The translations under genes were made by a program, and so were the position numbers. Positions 11,636 through 22,020 of a stretch of 64,000 nt of DNA are shown piece by piece (the first letter of the stretch is position 1; every line of letters begins with the position of its first letter). The stretch spans positions 127,796,754 to 127,860,753 of the forward strand of contig CP136061.1 in NCBI GenBank assembly GCA_032622095.1, given 5' to 3'. Origin of the DNA: Siphonodentalium dalli. Taxonomy: Eukaryota; Mollusca; Scaphopoda; Gadilida; Siphonodentaliidae. Under the pieces are notes generated by a model. It worked only from the letters and a program-made list of their open reading frames with translations. It had not been told where the DNA came from and did not search any database.

Positions 11636-12445
11636 TAGACTGGTACCCTGTCCCAACTCCAGCTACTCGCCCGTAGGGACAGGGATAGGCTAAACAGAAA
11701 GTGGAATTTTGAATTGTGTTTCCGGTTTGTGAGACATTGTTTTAAAATAGAAAAGCACATTTCAACATCGGTACGTTTTTCTTAATTTAATAATACAAGA
11801 CGCAATTATATAACTTTGACAACTACTCAATCAAATTGAATAGAGTGTTTTTCACAGGAATCGACTAACCCCGATCAACGGCAATAAGTTAAATAGTGCG
11901 AAATCATGTTTTTGTAGCTTGGATATTTGGAAACTCTGATGTCAACAAACACCCCCCGTAACAGGTTACATCAATTTTGTGTCGAAGTTTGCTGGCTCAT
12001 GTCGCATTTTATTAACTAATTTCGTCGGGGATATATTTACGCTCATGTTGATACCAAAATTAACACAATGGGTCGATGTGATTTGCCTGGGTGGACCTTT
12101 TACCATAAATTGCCAAACTTGGCTATACCGTCCCATGATCTGACAAGTTGGTCAGACTGTACTACATACATTTAAGGGGTTTATTTACATTAATGATAAA
12201 ACAGGTATCTCCTTCACACATATATGTCAATATAAGTTGATGACGATAGTTTTATTTGTTCCAAATAAGTTTTGTGAGGTACTAGTAATCACACCCCCCC
12301 CCCCCCCTCGTGCACGGTTACATCAACATTGAAGAAGTTTGCTGCCTCATGTCTAATTTTTTTATTCCGATGTTTCGGCTATATTATTGTGGTCATTTTA
12401 GTACCAAAATCATCTATATGAGGCAGATATATTTTGTTTGCGTGA
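11636..12445 (+). repeat. Left inverted arm of the 3.95-kb element
   Basis: Pairs end to end with 14771-15586 on the opposite strand. It contains its own small dyad near the tip (CCCTGTCCC...GGGACAGGG at 11646-11690) and a C homopolymer near 12293-12307. Confidence 0.9.
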
Positions 12446-12802
12446 TGTCACTCATTTGAAATAGTTGTCAGCTACAAAGAGGCGATCTAATTAATAAATA
12501 TGATATTACTTGGTAGATTTGACATTAATTTATTTATTTGTTTGTGACAGTGACCCCCGCACATGTTTTATTGGTGACACAGTGACCCTGCACGTGTTTG
12601 ACATTCAGTCTCAGGCTGATTTCGGACCTGATATCAAACCAACCAAGTAATATCCTCTAAATTTCAAGCCTAAAATTAAATAAACCTAGTTAACTGCATA
12701 CCATGTTGTTCTGATAGAAACTATTGCCTCAAATAAAAAAAATGGGTCCCTATTTCAGAAAATTAATTGCTTATTTTCTATTGATTAAAAATCTTTTCTG
12801 TA
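12446..12802. other. Interior of the 3.95-kb element, unique part
   Basis: It contains two diverged copies of a GTGACASTGACCC...GCACRTGTTT segment (12543 and 12576). No open frame of note. Confidence 0.4.
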
Positions 12803-13051
12803 TTAACCTTTCCATGACTGGAGCTTCCTCAAATTTTGTGAACACCCTGTGCCAATGCACTCTCTTATAAATGTGAGGATCCCTTATAAAAGAGAACGCT
12901 TTGACCAAACAATATTTACCTTGATCTTGTAAGACAATGCATTCTCTTATATATGCGAGGCGCCCTATGGGAGACTCGCATATATAAGAGAATGCTTTGG
13001 AACAGGGTCTTTAATGCTGCACCAGTACGGCTCCCGTCATGAAAGGATTAA
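12803..13051. mobile_element. Family A MITE, near full length (A2)
   Basis: TTAA flanks both ends (TTAACCTTTCCATGACTGG left; inverse of CGTCATGAAAGGATTAA right). Two palindromes of the TGCATTCTCTTATATATGCG type are separated by an ACCTTGATCTTGTAAG linker. Confidence 0.8.
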
Positions 13052-13226
13052 AGATTTGCACTCTAATCCTCATCAATTAGTTTTGACTTTTACAATGTAG
13101 CACTGGTACTTGATTTACTGAGAGTAATGTAGAATGAAATAGAATATTCTTATGCAGATTTTGAGGTAAATAGTCCAGGTGTCATTTATAAATTTGGTAG
13201 ACAAATAAAAATATTAGGATCAGGGT

Positions 13227-13665
13227 CAAGCCTGGATATAGTGTGTCAGACATTTGCAGAATGAGGTCCCCAGAGGGTGAATTTAGTGATGCTACCCTGC
13301 ATCACCAAATTAACCCTCTGGGAACCTCATTCTGTTTAGGCCTCATCTTCTGGAAGTACATGTACCAGTATCTATGGCCTCAAATTAACATTGATTTTAG
13401 TTACTTTTCTGTTCAGTTACTCTTTTCCCCCTAATTTGCAGACAATAATTTGCATAATCGAGGTGACTAATGAGTGAACATTATCAACTTCAACTGGGGA
13501 ATTTCAATCTGATCCTAGGTCTCCCATAGCAGTTGAGGCCTAAGCAGAATGAGGTTCCCAAATGGTGAATTTGGTGATGCTAGCCTGCTGTGTCTGACAG
13601 TGTCAATAAATTCACTCTCTGGGGACATGATTCTGCAAATGTCAGACACACTAAATCCGGGCTTG
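13227..13665. mobile_element. Family D hAT-like MITE (D1)
   Basis: Begins CAAGCCTGG and ends CCGGGCTTG. Two sub-palindromes of GCAGAATGAGGTCCCCAGAG type flank a central segment. The flanking octamers ATCAGGGT and GTCTGGGT agree at only five positions. Confidence 0.75.
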
Positions 13666-13707
13666 GTCTGGGTATTTATTAAGGTAGGTATGGGGGACCT
13701 CAAACTG

Positions 13708-13924
13708 TACAGTAATGCTCTAAGTAATCGACTTCTTAACCACAGCAGAATTATGGGTAACTTTTCAGGATTTAGTTGGAAATATGGCTCGTTGCCATTC
13801 ATCGGAAAGTTCTCCCCGTGAGCTTTCCGATGAATTACAACAAGCCATATTTCCGACTAAATCCTGAAAAGTTACCCATAATTCTGCTGTGGTTAAGAAG
13901 TCGATTACTTAGAGCATTACTGTA
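13708..13924. mobile_element. Family B foldback MITE (B1)
   Basis: A roughly 105-bp arm from TACAGTAATGCTC to the centre is mirrored back to AGCATTACTGTA, forming an almost perfect full-length hairpin. Copy B2 abuts its right end. Confidence 0.85.
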
Positions 13925-14125
13925 GTAATTGACTCTTTAGCCACAGCAGAATTATGGGAAATGTTTCAGGATTTAGTCGGAAATATGGCTTGTTGCTATT
14001 CAGTGGAAAACTCTCACCGAGAGCTATCTGATGAATGGCAGCAAGCCATATTTCCGACTAAATCCTGAAAAATTACCCATAATTCTGCTGTGGTTAAGGA
14101 GTCGATTATTTAGGGCATTACTGTA
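13925..14125. mobile_element. Family B foldback MITE (B2), adjacent to B1
   Basis: A second palindrome follows B1 without spacer, with the left terminal bases overlapping or lost. The centre reads CACCGAGAG instead of the usual CAGTGAGAG. The tandem arrangement suggests insertion of one copy into the terminal TA of the other. Confidence 0.8.
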
Positions 14126-14193
14126 CAAGTAGGCCTGTACTGTACAAGACATGCTTTTTTCAATATGTCATACAAACTATTATTAATTTTTAG

Positions 14194-14261
14194 GTGATGA
14201 GCTGAGAAGAGTTATAACCACCTTACCAAGACTCATAGATCATAATGTCATGAGGATAAAG
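14194..14261 (+). CDS. Exon-like segment inside the 3.95-kb element
   Basis: A 68-bp stretch lies between an acceptor (taatttttag) and a good donor (gtatga). Only one frame is open: two bases, then 22 codons including RRVITTLPRLIDHNVMRIK. It ends in phase 0, compatible with the candidate exon at 16529, though other downstream acceptors such as 14352 also exist. I do not recognise the protein. It may be a host exon, a captured gene fragment or chance. Confidence 0.35.
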
Positions 14262-14770
14262 GTATGATTTCAGAGCTGTTAGCCATTTATTCCAAATATA
14301 TTATAAAATTGTATTTAAAATAATAACCACTAAAATATGATATGCATTTCAGAAAACTTACAGAAAAACTTTGTCTTTTTTTCTCACGGAGTGGTGTTTG
14401 GTCGGGGTGCTGATATCCCGATTTCGTTTTACATTTCTTCTCTTTGTACTGACACTCGTTGATATTTAACTTGGTGTACGGTCCATTTCTGCAAAATATT
14501 AAACATATTACTAGTACTTATGCTATAACTAAGCTATAATAGCAACATGATTTTTTTCATCTACTACTATTTTTAATTATTTACATGCAATATAGTACAC
14601 ATTTTGCTGAGACTCAAAATTATTATAAAAAAAATATATACTGGTATGGTCAAACATGAATAGCCATACTGACATACAGACAACAACAAATAATATGCAC
14701 TAGTAATATTAACCCTCAGGCTCCGTTGCTCCCCAGACAACTCAGATTTTCCCGTTTGACACAAAACACC
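14262..14770. other. Interior of the 3.95-kb element, right part
   Basis: A possible acceptor at 14351 opens a frame with a hydrophobic run to 14479, but the assignment is too weak to call. The rest is AT-rich. Confidence 0.3.
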
Positions 14771-15586
14771 TCACGCAAACAAAATATATCTGCCTCATAT
14801 AGATGATTTTGGTACTAAAATGACCACAATAATATAGCCGAAACATCGGAATAAAAAAATTAGACATGAGGCAGCAAACTTCTTCAATGTTGATGTAACC
14901 GTGCACGAGGAGGGGGGGGGGGGGGGGGTGTGATTACTAGTACCTCACAAAACTTATTTGGAACAAATAAAACTATCGTCATCAACTTATATTGACATAT
15001 ATGTGTGAAGGAGATACCTGTTTTATCATTAATGTAAATAAACCCCTTAAATGTATGTAGTACAGACTGACAAACTTGTCAGATCATGGGACGGTATAGC
15101 CAAGTTTGGCAATTTATGGTAAAAGGTCCACCCAGGCAAATCACATCGACCCATTGTGTTAATTTTGGTATCAACATGAGCGTAAATATATCCCCGACGA
15201 AATTAGTTAATAAAATGCGACATGAGCCAGCAAACTTCGACACAAAATTGATGTAACCTGTTACGGGGGGTGTTTGTTGACATCAGAGTTTCCAAATATC
15301 CAAGCTACAAAAACATGATTTCGCACTATTTAACTTATTGCCGTTGATCGGGGTTAGTCGATTCCTGTGAAAAACACTCTATTCAATTTGATTGAGTAGT
15401 TGTCAAAGTTATATAATTACGTCTTGTATTATTAAATTAAGAAAAACGTACCGATGTTGAAATGTGCTTTTCTATTTTAAAACAATGTCTCACAAACCGG
15501 AAACACAATTCAAAATTCCACTTTCTGTTTAGCCTATCCCTGTCCCTACGGGCGAGTAGCTGGAGTTGGGACAGGGTACCAGTCTA
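14771..15586 (-). repeat. Right inverted arm of the 3.95-kb element
   Basis: Inverse of 11636-12445. Visible differences include GACGTAATT against GACGCAATT and a longer G homopolymer (14911-14928). Confidence 0.9.
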
Positions 15587-15594
15587 TCGAAGCT

Positions 15595-15997
15595 GTGAGC
15601 AATGAACTTCCGGTTCTTCTTGCGACCTGCGTCTTCTCCGGTGAAGGTCAAAAACATGGCGCGTAGTTTGAAATCGTAATATTTTTGTTTCCAAGATCAA
15701 TATTTTCTTCGCTAAATTAGGTTTATACGAAACTCATATAACACGAACACAATCTAACTTGAAAGTTATTTCAATGGGAGTAAATACAAAAATCGCCTAT
15801 CTTTGTGTACAGTACCACTTTAACATAGGCCTACATGATTATATTAATCCAAATTGGCATGATCGATAGTTTCAAGAGTTTTAGATAATTCAATGTAGGG
15901 TAAATAAGAAGTCTCATAGCTCTGCCCATTTTGACTGGCCAACATCAATCGAAAAAAATTTAGTCTCATCCAAGAAATCTCCACACTGAGCACGAGT
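15595..15997. other. Non-coding
   Basis: Nothing recognised beyond the target duplication that ends at 15594. Confidence 0.4.
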
Positions 15998-16381
15998 TTA
16001 ACCCTTTACCCAACAGAAGGGCCCTGTGCCAATGCATTCTCTTATATATGCGAGTCGACCATAGGTCGCCTCGCATATATAAGAGAATGCATTGGCTTAA
16101 CACATTAAAAATTATAAAATTGTTAAAGAATGTAAGAAAAAATGGTAAAAAGTGTTAAAAAAAGATTTTTTTTAGGCCAATGCATTCTCTTATATATGCG
16201 AGGCGACCTATGGTGCATATATAAGAGAATGCATTGGCACAGGGCATAACTGTAACTATCACAATGTGGTCAAGGAGCCGGTTCCAATGATATCCATATT
16301 TGTATGGTTCTATTGAGACAGACCGAAGATATTTTAGGCTGTTGAAGCTTTATTTGGCCGGTTTGTTGGGTAAAGGGTTAA
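15998..16381. mobile_element. Family A long-form MITE (A8)
   Basis: Ends TTAACCCTTTACCCAACAG and the inverse of TTGGGTAAAGGGTTAA. Two TATATATGCGAG palindromes are joined by an AT-rich linker, followed by a unique 3' part with GGTCAAGGAGCCGGTTCC. It is nearly identical to 23902-24311 but lacks a short GGACGGTTTTGGCCGG duplication and part of the second palindrome. Confidence 0.85.
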
Positions 16382-16528
16382 CCAGCACTGTAGTTAATTC
16401 AGAGAAGATATTTTAGGAGTTTCAGTGATTCCATTGGTGGAAGATGCTAATTCCTTATAATTTCAACCCTATTTTAACTAATCTGAATCCCAGTTACCCA
16501 ATATCACTATATATAATTTTTTCTCCAG

Positions 16529-16627
16529 ATAGTCATGGTTTCAAAGAAGCTAGTATGTTCTGGGAGCTCCTCAAAAATTCTTGGACACAAACACATAATT
16601 GAGTTCCTTGGATCTACTCATATTTGA
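16529..16627 (+). CDS. Candidate terminal exon, unrecognised
   Basis: After a pyrimidine-rich acceptor (ttttttctccag) the phase-0 frame gives 32 codons and TGA, including VMVSKKLVCSGSSSKILGHK. A second frame is also open for 24 codons, so the call is weak. Sequence following it includes a GACAGATGAATGGACGAATA-like tail (16738-16758) seen at the ends of pearl-like repeats, which raises the chance that this is repeat rather than gene. Confidence 0.25.
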   Translation: MVMVSKKLVCSGSSSKILGHKHIIEFLGSTHI

Positions 16628-16920
16628 CTGGAGTGAGCCAATTTGATTCCAGTTATATACACGTAGGGACCATTCGTAATATAAATGACCACATTTGGTC
16701 TTGCACTTCCAGAGAAGATGTTTTTAGAATTGTTGACCGACAGATGAATGGACGAATAGACCAATCGTATGACAGACAACAGACGAGGAGCTACAACCAG
16801 GGATAGCACTATAGTCCATCTCTGTGGGGGACCATATAAATATAGAAATGTCAAGTTAGATACTGAATCTCCAAGCTTGAGCAGTCGCGCCAACAGGAGT
16901 TGAGAAAGAAAATCTCCATA

Positions 16921-17156
16921 TCAACCACACTCCCAATGAATGCATGTTGTGAGTGTTTTCGGTAATAAATCATCACACTTCTCACTGACTGAATACCAAT
17001 GGTAAACAATGTCCCTTGGTGTGAATAGCTTTCCACTAATTAAACCCTCAGTCGGTCCAATGAAGTAGCGCAAAGATGTCAGTGGTACAGTTGTAACACA
17101 ATCAGGTAGTGTTCTTTTGATTACTGATGTGTGGTCCATATCTGCTTGTGTGTTGC
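16921..17156 (-). CDS. Unrecognised reading frame with possible acceptor
   Basis: On the minus strand the frame runs from an acceptor (agattttag) to TGA for about 77 codons. It contains IKRTLPDCVTTVPLTSLRYF, a GPTEGLISGKLFTPRDIVYHW segment and several cysteines near the end. Composition looks protein-like. No homologue is recognised. It could be an exon, a fragment of a decayed transposon gene or chance. Confidence 0.3.
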
Positions 17157-17231
17157 CTAAAATCTACTGACACAGAGATCCAGCTAGACTAAATTTGGTA
17201 ATTAATCTGACAAATGAGACTGGCATTAAAG

Positions 17232-17686
17232 ATGGTATCACCCCCCTCCCCCTGAATCCTGAATACCAGTTAATTTTGGGGGGTGAATCCTGAATACATG
17301 TTAAGAAATAATATGCGATAAATGACATACAAATTGACTGTTTTAATATCAGACAGATACAAGGAGAAGTTATATAGACACATTATGATCCATTATACCT
17401 GACATGATATTGGAGTAGAGTATTATGGGCGTTATGAGGCCGTTATGATACGATTAATGATACTTTATGATGGCATGGTGGTCGAATATGCCCAAGAAGC
17501 TATTCTATCCACTCATTCATACAGATAACTAGCACAAAATATTATTTTGCGCCATCAAAACCTGCGTGTCCAAGATGTTTTGTTTGAACCCGAATACCAG
17601 TTAATTCCGGGGTATGAACCCGGCGTACGGCTTCAAAACACCCTGAATCCCGCGTACCGAAGGGGGGGGGGGGGGGGTGATACCCT
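17232..17686. mobile_element. hAT-like MITE with perfect 8-bp duplication (family H)
   Basis: CATTAAAG stands at both sides (17224-17231 and 17687-17694). The ends are ATGGTATCACCCCCC and the inverse of GGGGGGTGATACCCT. The interior repeats GAATACCAGTTAATT twice. A truncated relative is at 57430-57592. Confidence 0.85.
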
Positions 17687-17735
17687 CATTAAAGTTGAAA
17701 AGTTAACAATTTGATATGTTGCAGTTATTCAGAAT

Positions 17736-17934
17736 TTAACCCTTTCATGACGAGAGCCTCACATATATAAGAGAATGCAATGGGTTACAAGGTCAAGGTA
17801 ATTATTGTTAGGCCATTGCATTCTCTTATATATGTGAGGCTCCCTATGGGAGATTCGCATATATATATATATGAGAGTGCATTGGCACAGGGTTTTCGCA
17901 AAATTTCAGGAAGCTCCAGTCATGGAAGGGTTAA
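17736..17934. mobile_element. Family A MITE (A3)
   Basis: TTAACCCTTTCATGACG left end and GGAAGGGTTAA right end. The first palindrome has lost its left half; the second contains a TATATATATATATA expansion. Confidence 0.8.
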
Positions 17935-18380
17935 ACAAATTTATTGCTGAATATGTTGATCAACATCCCTTTTAGTGGTTTATAATTTTGTAATTTTCTT
18001 TGAATTCCTCCCTTCTTGCTTTTAATCTCCTTCTCAAATGGCTCAATTCCCCCATTTCACCAATAGTATAAACCCAGTCTCAAACACTGATTATTCTACA
18101 TATTATTCCTGCAGGCAAAAGTGAAACGAGAGACAAGAGTGTCCTGGTGTTAATCAATTGTTTTTCTTGTCCCATGACATTCCTGTTACCAGGTTTCCAG
18201 CGAACACTTAAATAATAATGAACATCGTGCTTTACTAACAGTGTAGGCGATACACCATATTATAAAAGCGACAAATATTTATACTTTGATCATGCTTGAA
18301 AAAAAAACTGTGTACTGTCTTCAATGAAATTCTATATTTGATTCGATGTTTGGCCATGTTTTTTAAAACAAATTTCCATC
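17935..18380. other. Non-coding
   Basis: Nothing recognised; ends at the first unit of the next tandem array. Confidence 0.4.
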
Positions 18381-18960
18381 AAAAAGGAGGCTCCCACCTA
18401 GAGGTCACCCCAAAGATCGATATGAAATTTGGTGACGATATGTTGAGAGATGTGGCCTGTTGGGTACGGGTGCCGAAGGAGTTAGTCATACAAAGAGTAA
18501 ATTCCAGGATGGCTGCTGGCGGCCATATTTTCATACAGATTTTGTCAAAATAAGAGGCTCCCATCTAGAGGTCACTCTGAAGATCCATATGCAGTTTGGT
18601 GATGATCGGATGAGGGATGTGGTCTGTAGGGTGTACCAAAGGATTTAGTCATGCAAAGAGTAAAATCCAAGATGGCTGCCAGTGGCCATGTTTTTCATCG
18701 TAAATTGTTCAAATTTGATAGCTCCCATCTATAGGTGATCACAATCGTGCCTGTAAAATTTAAATATGATCTGGCCATAAATACGGGCTGTAGGGTATGC
18801 CAATGGATTAAAATTTGAAATCCAAGATGGCTGCTGACGGCCATGTTTTTAGTCTAAATTCGGAAAAAATTTGATAGCTCCCATATTTAGGTCACCCTGA
18901 AGCCTGTAGGGTATGCCGAAGGAAAATTTTGATGCACGATAGAAGCCAACCCATGGCAAT
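18381..18960. repeat. Tandem array, 156-167-bp unit (family G)
   Basis: GGCTCCCA or AGCTCCCA boxes start at about 18390, 18557, 18721 and 18877. Units share AGGTCACCCYGAAG, GGTGACGAT, AAATCCAAGATGGCTGC and GGCCATGTTTTT. Single G units occur at 43800, 54013 and 56935. The units diverge left to right. No tetranucleotide tail was found here. Confidence 0.75.
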
Positions 18961-19519
18961 AGCTCAAATTTTATATTGTAAAGTTTAGCTAAATATGAGA
19001 AAAAGTCACGCACTTTGGAATTGCTTGCATTCATTACTTGGGAAGTTCAGCTGATGGGTTTAACAGCCTAAAATTAACAAATGGGAATCAAGTACCGCTG
19101 AATGGGTCAACCACCTAAGAAAGCGCTGAAGAGTACACTGGTCGCTGAAATGTGCTGAAGGGACACAAGGTTTGAAATCTCATTCAAAATGATGTTAAAA
19201 GAAAATTAGAATGAACAGAAAATAAATTGTTGATGGGTGCCAGACTTTGAGTAAGACAGTTGAGTTGACAGAACTGTGTCAAGAGCCGATAGCAAACTAT
19301 GTGTACCCTTCAGCACATTTTCAAAACCTGTGTACCCATCAGCACTTTTATAGGCGAGAGTAACCCTTTCAGCTCAAGTAACTACCATAGATGTGTATCA
19401 TGTTATCAAAATCCGAAAAAATGGTGAGCAATTTAACATGGTATAAATCTCTTTCTGTGTGATCTAATGAACTTGATTCTGCCACTAAATGATAAGTTCA
19501 ATTTCCCCTTTCCATCTAT
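18961..19519. other. Non-coding
   Basis: A few repeats of GTGTACCCWTCAGCAC occur near 19300-19345; otherwise nothing. Confidence 0.4.
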
Positions 19520-20935
19520 TGTCTGCGCTCCCCTCCCCCCTCCCCCTCTATAACTTATGACTGCTATACTCAAGACAGAAGGACCCAAAAATCAGCATTT
19601 TCATATAAACAAAGATGAATAACTATAGAACAACAAGCAGTCGCAGACAGCGGTATCCCCCGCCGAAATGTGCAGTCTGGGAAGTGCATTCTCAATAATG
19701 TTTGAATTCTCTGCCGAAATGTGCAGTTGGGGAAGTGCATTCTCAAAAAGAGGTGGGATTTTGTAAATAAACCTGGCTTGTGAACTCATTTTAGGACTGA
19801 CATTTGTGGAAATTAGCCATGTGACATCGTCCATTTGCACTAAAAATAATAAACAAAGTCCAATAACTCTGCTGAAAATATCCGGCCAGACCTGGTTTGC
19901 GAACTCTTTCTAGATACTGGTCATGTGAACTCATATACCAAAAATCTTTTAAATCCGTTGACATTTGTGGAAATGAAAAAAATGCAACAAAGTCCAATAA
20001 CTCCGGTAAAAATAAGCGGCCGGACCTGGCTTGCGTACTCATACTATGTAATGGTCAGGTGAACTCATATACCACAAATCTTTGAAATCCGTTGACATTT
20101 GTTCAAGTTATGACTCTTACAAATTCGTGACGGACAGACAGACGGATGGACAGACAGACGGACGGAACCCATTCCTATATCCCCCACAAATTTTCAATTT
20201 GGCGAAGGATAAAAAAACAAAACAAAACATTTGAATGTGCCATTAAATGTCCTCATAGTGGTGAACATCCATACAAAATTTCATTGATATCCGAGCATTA
20301 CTGATCAAGTTATGACCTGAACAGACATCGGATGGACCAAACAGCCAACATTTCCAGATAAGCAAATATGAATAACTCTAGAGTGGAAAAGCGGAACAGA
20401 ACAATGGAACCCTCTATAAAATGTCCTCATAGTAGTGAACTTCCATACCAAATTTCATTGAGATCCCAGCACAACTGTTGAAGTAAACGACATGAACAGA
20501 CACCAGACAGACCAAAAAGCCAACATTTCCAGATAAACAAAGATGAATAACTCTAGAATGGAAAATCCGAACAAAACGATGTAACCCTCTTTTGAATGCC
20601 CTCATAGTAGTGAACATCCATACCAAATTTCATTGAGATCCCAGCACAACTGTTGAAGTAAACGACATGAACAGACACCAGACAGACCAAAAAGCCAACA
20701 TTTCCAGATAAACAAAGATGAATAACTCTAGAATGGAAAATCCGAACAAAACGATGGAACCCTCTATTTAATGTCCTCATAGTCGTGAACATCCATACCT
20801 AATTTCATTGAACTACTGCACTACTGTTCAAGTTATGACATGAACAGACATCAGACGGACATAGACGGATGGACGCACGGACGAACAGGTGCAAAACAGT
20901 ATACCCCATTTTTTTTATAAAAGGGAGTATAATAA
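19520..20935. mobile_element. Pearl/HINE-like element E1 with 175-bp core units
   Basis: The left flank (ACTTATGACTGCTATACTCA and GGACCCAAAAATCAGC) is shared with copies at 38820 and 42838. Core units start CCAACATTTCCAGATA at about 20345, 20520 and 20695, a period of 175 bp. The end has GGACATAGACGGATGGACGC and a CAGTATACCCC end. Within the left flank another element is inserted (19633-20209). Core frames are repeat artefacts. Confidence 0.75.
19633..20209. mobile_element. Second tandem-core element nested in E1
   Basis: Interrupts the word ATAGAACAAAAAAMMAAAACAAAAC that is intact in E2. It holds two copies of GCCGAAATGTGCAGT (about 48-bp period), two of a roughly 130-bp unit containing CAATAACTC, CCGGMCNGACCTGG and GAACTCATATACCA, then a GACGGACAGACAGACGGATG tail (20131-20165). 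This is the same architecture as its host with different core sequence. Confidence 0.65.
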
Positions 20936-21148
20936 GCAGGCAATATACACAGAAAATAAGGATATATTTCTAGAGAGCCGAAGGTACAGGTGAAATGTGA
21001 CTGCACATCATTATCAATGGATTTGAAAGAACTGAAATGCTGATTAAAGTTGTGTTTTGTATTTATTGCACATCATTTTATCAGGTAAGCCCAATCCTTA
21101 ACTTTCATTAATACTATAATTATCATAATCATGATTGACGTATGATAG
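20936..21148. other. Non-coding
   Basis: Nothing recognised. Confidence 0.3.
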
Positions 21149-21270
21149 AACATCATGAATTACTGAAGCATCAATGGATAGTTGAAAACGTGATACATAA
21201 TTTATGCATTCGCTCTTGGGAGACGTCAACAGGATGTAGTTCCAACTTGTATTCAACATGTGGGAAGATG
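21149..21270 (+). CDS. Exon-like open segment, unrecognised
   Basis: A 122-bp stretch between a weak acceptor (tatgatag) and a donor (gtaata) reads two bases plus 40 codons, including HHELLKHQWIVENVIHNLCI and a Cys-rich end. The acceptor lacks a pyrimidine tract. The segment could be chance. Confidence 0.2.
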
Positions 21271-21518
21271 GTAATATGTACTCAATCCGTTGAACACACA
21301 TACTTCATGCTAATGGGAGTAATATAAAATGTAAATACCGAGTAGACCAGGATAGACCCAGTTTCCTTTGTCTGTCATTTCCAAGGTGAACAAACAAAAA
21401 CACATTTTGCTTTCTTATGTACAGCAATTTCAACTGTGATTTATTAAAATACATCTGGGAATATCGTACAACAGAAACAACATGATGGTCACCAAGATGA
21501 GAGTGATAACAATGGCGA

Positions 21519-21718
21519 CAAGCCTTGAAATAGTTTGTCTGTCATTTGCAGAATGAGGTCCCCAGAGGGTGAATTTAGTGATGCTACCCCGCATAGCGGT
21601 CTAGCATCACCAAATTCACCCTCTGGGGACCTCATTCTGCTTACACCTCAGCAGAATGAGGTTCCCAGAAGGTAAATTTGGTGATGCTAGCCCACTAGAC
21701 AAACTATTTCAAGGCTTG
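21519..21718. mobile_element. Family D MITE (D2), perfect 8-bp duplication
   Basis: AATGGCGA flanks both ends (21511-21518, 21719-21726). Ends are CAAGCCTTGAAATAG and inverse. One palindrome of GAGGTCCCCAGAGGGTGAAT type forms most of the element. Confidence 0.85.
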
Positions 21719-21765
21719 AATGGCGATTTAACAGCTCATGATGAAGTAAACACCAACCACAAGGC

Positions 21766-22020
21766 CAAGTCTTGAAATAGTGTGTCTATCATTTGCAGAA
21801 TGAGGTCCCCAGTGGGTAAATTTAGTGATGCTACCCCGCATAGCGGGCTAGCATAACTAAATTCACCCTCAGGGAACCTCATTCTGCTGAGGTGTAAGCA
21901 GAATGAGGTCCCCAGAGGGTGAATTTGGTGATGCCAGCCCGCTATGCGGGGTAGCATCACTAAATTCACCCTCTGGGGGACCTCATTCTGCAAATGACAG
22001 ACACACTATTTCAAGGCTTG
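21766..22020. mobile_element. Family D MITE (D3)
   Basis: Flanking octamers CACAAGGC and CATAAGGC agree at seven of eight positions. Two head-to-head palindromes with GCATAGCGGGCTAGC centres make nearly the whole element self-complementary. Confidence 0.85.

Larger units (their letters stand above)
11636..15586. mobile_element. 3.95-kb element with about 810-bp inverted arms and 8-bp target duplication
   Basis: The outer ends begin TAGACTGGTACCCTGTCCC on both strands. TCGAAGCT stands directly outside each end (11628-11635 and 15587-15594), a perfect 8-bp duplication. The arms (11636-12445 and 14771-15586) differ by only a handful of substitutions plus homopolymer length, so the element is young or homogenised by gene conversion. 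The 2.3-kb interior carries nested MITEs A2, D1, B1 and B2 and an exon-like segment at 14194. No transposase was recognised. The 8-bp duplication fits hAT- or P-type transposases; the very long arms resemble foldback or Mutator-like elements. Confidence 0.85.

Noticed and set aside
11636-15586. LTR retrotransposon interpretation
   Set aside because: The 810-bp arms are inverted, not direct, and the target duplication is 8 bp rather than 4-6; no polymerase was found.
20414-20792. Overlapping minus-strand frames with repeated peptide
   Set aside because: They arise from the 175-bp tandem core; the period is not a multiple of three and the frames shift between units, so this is repeat and not a protein.
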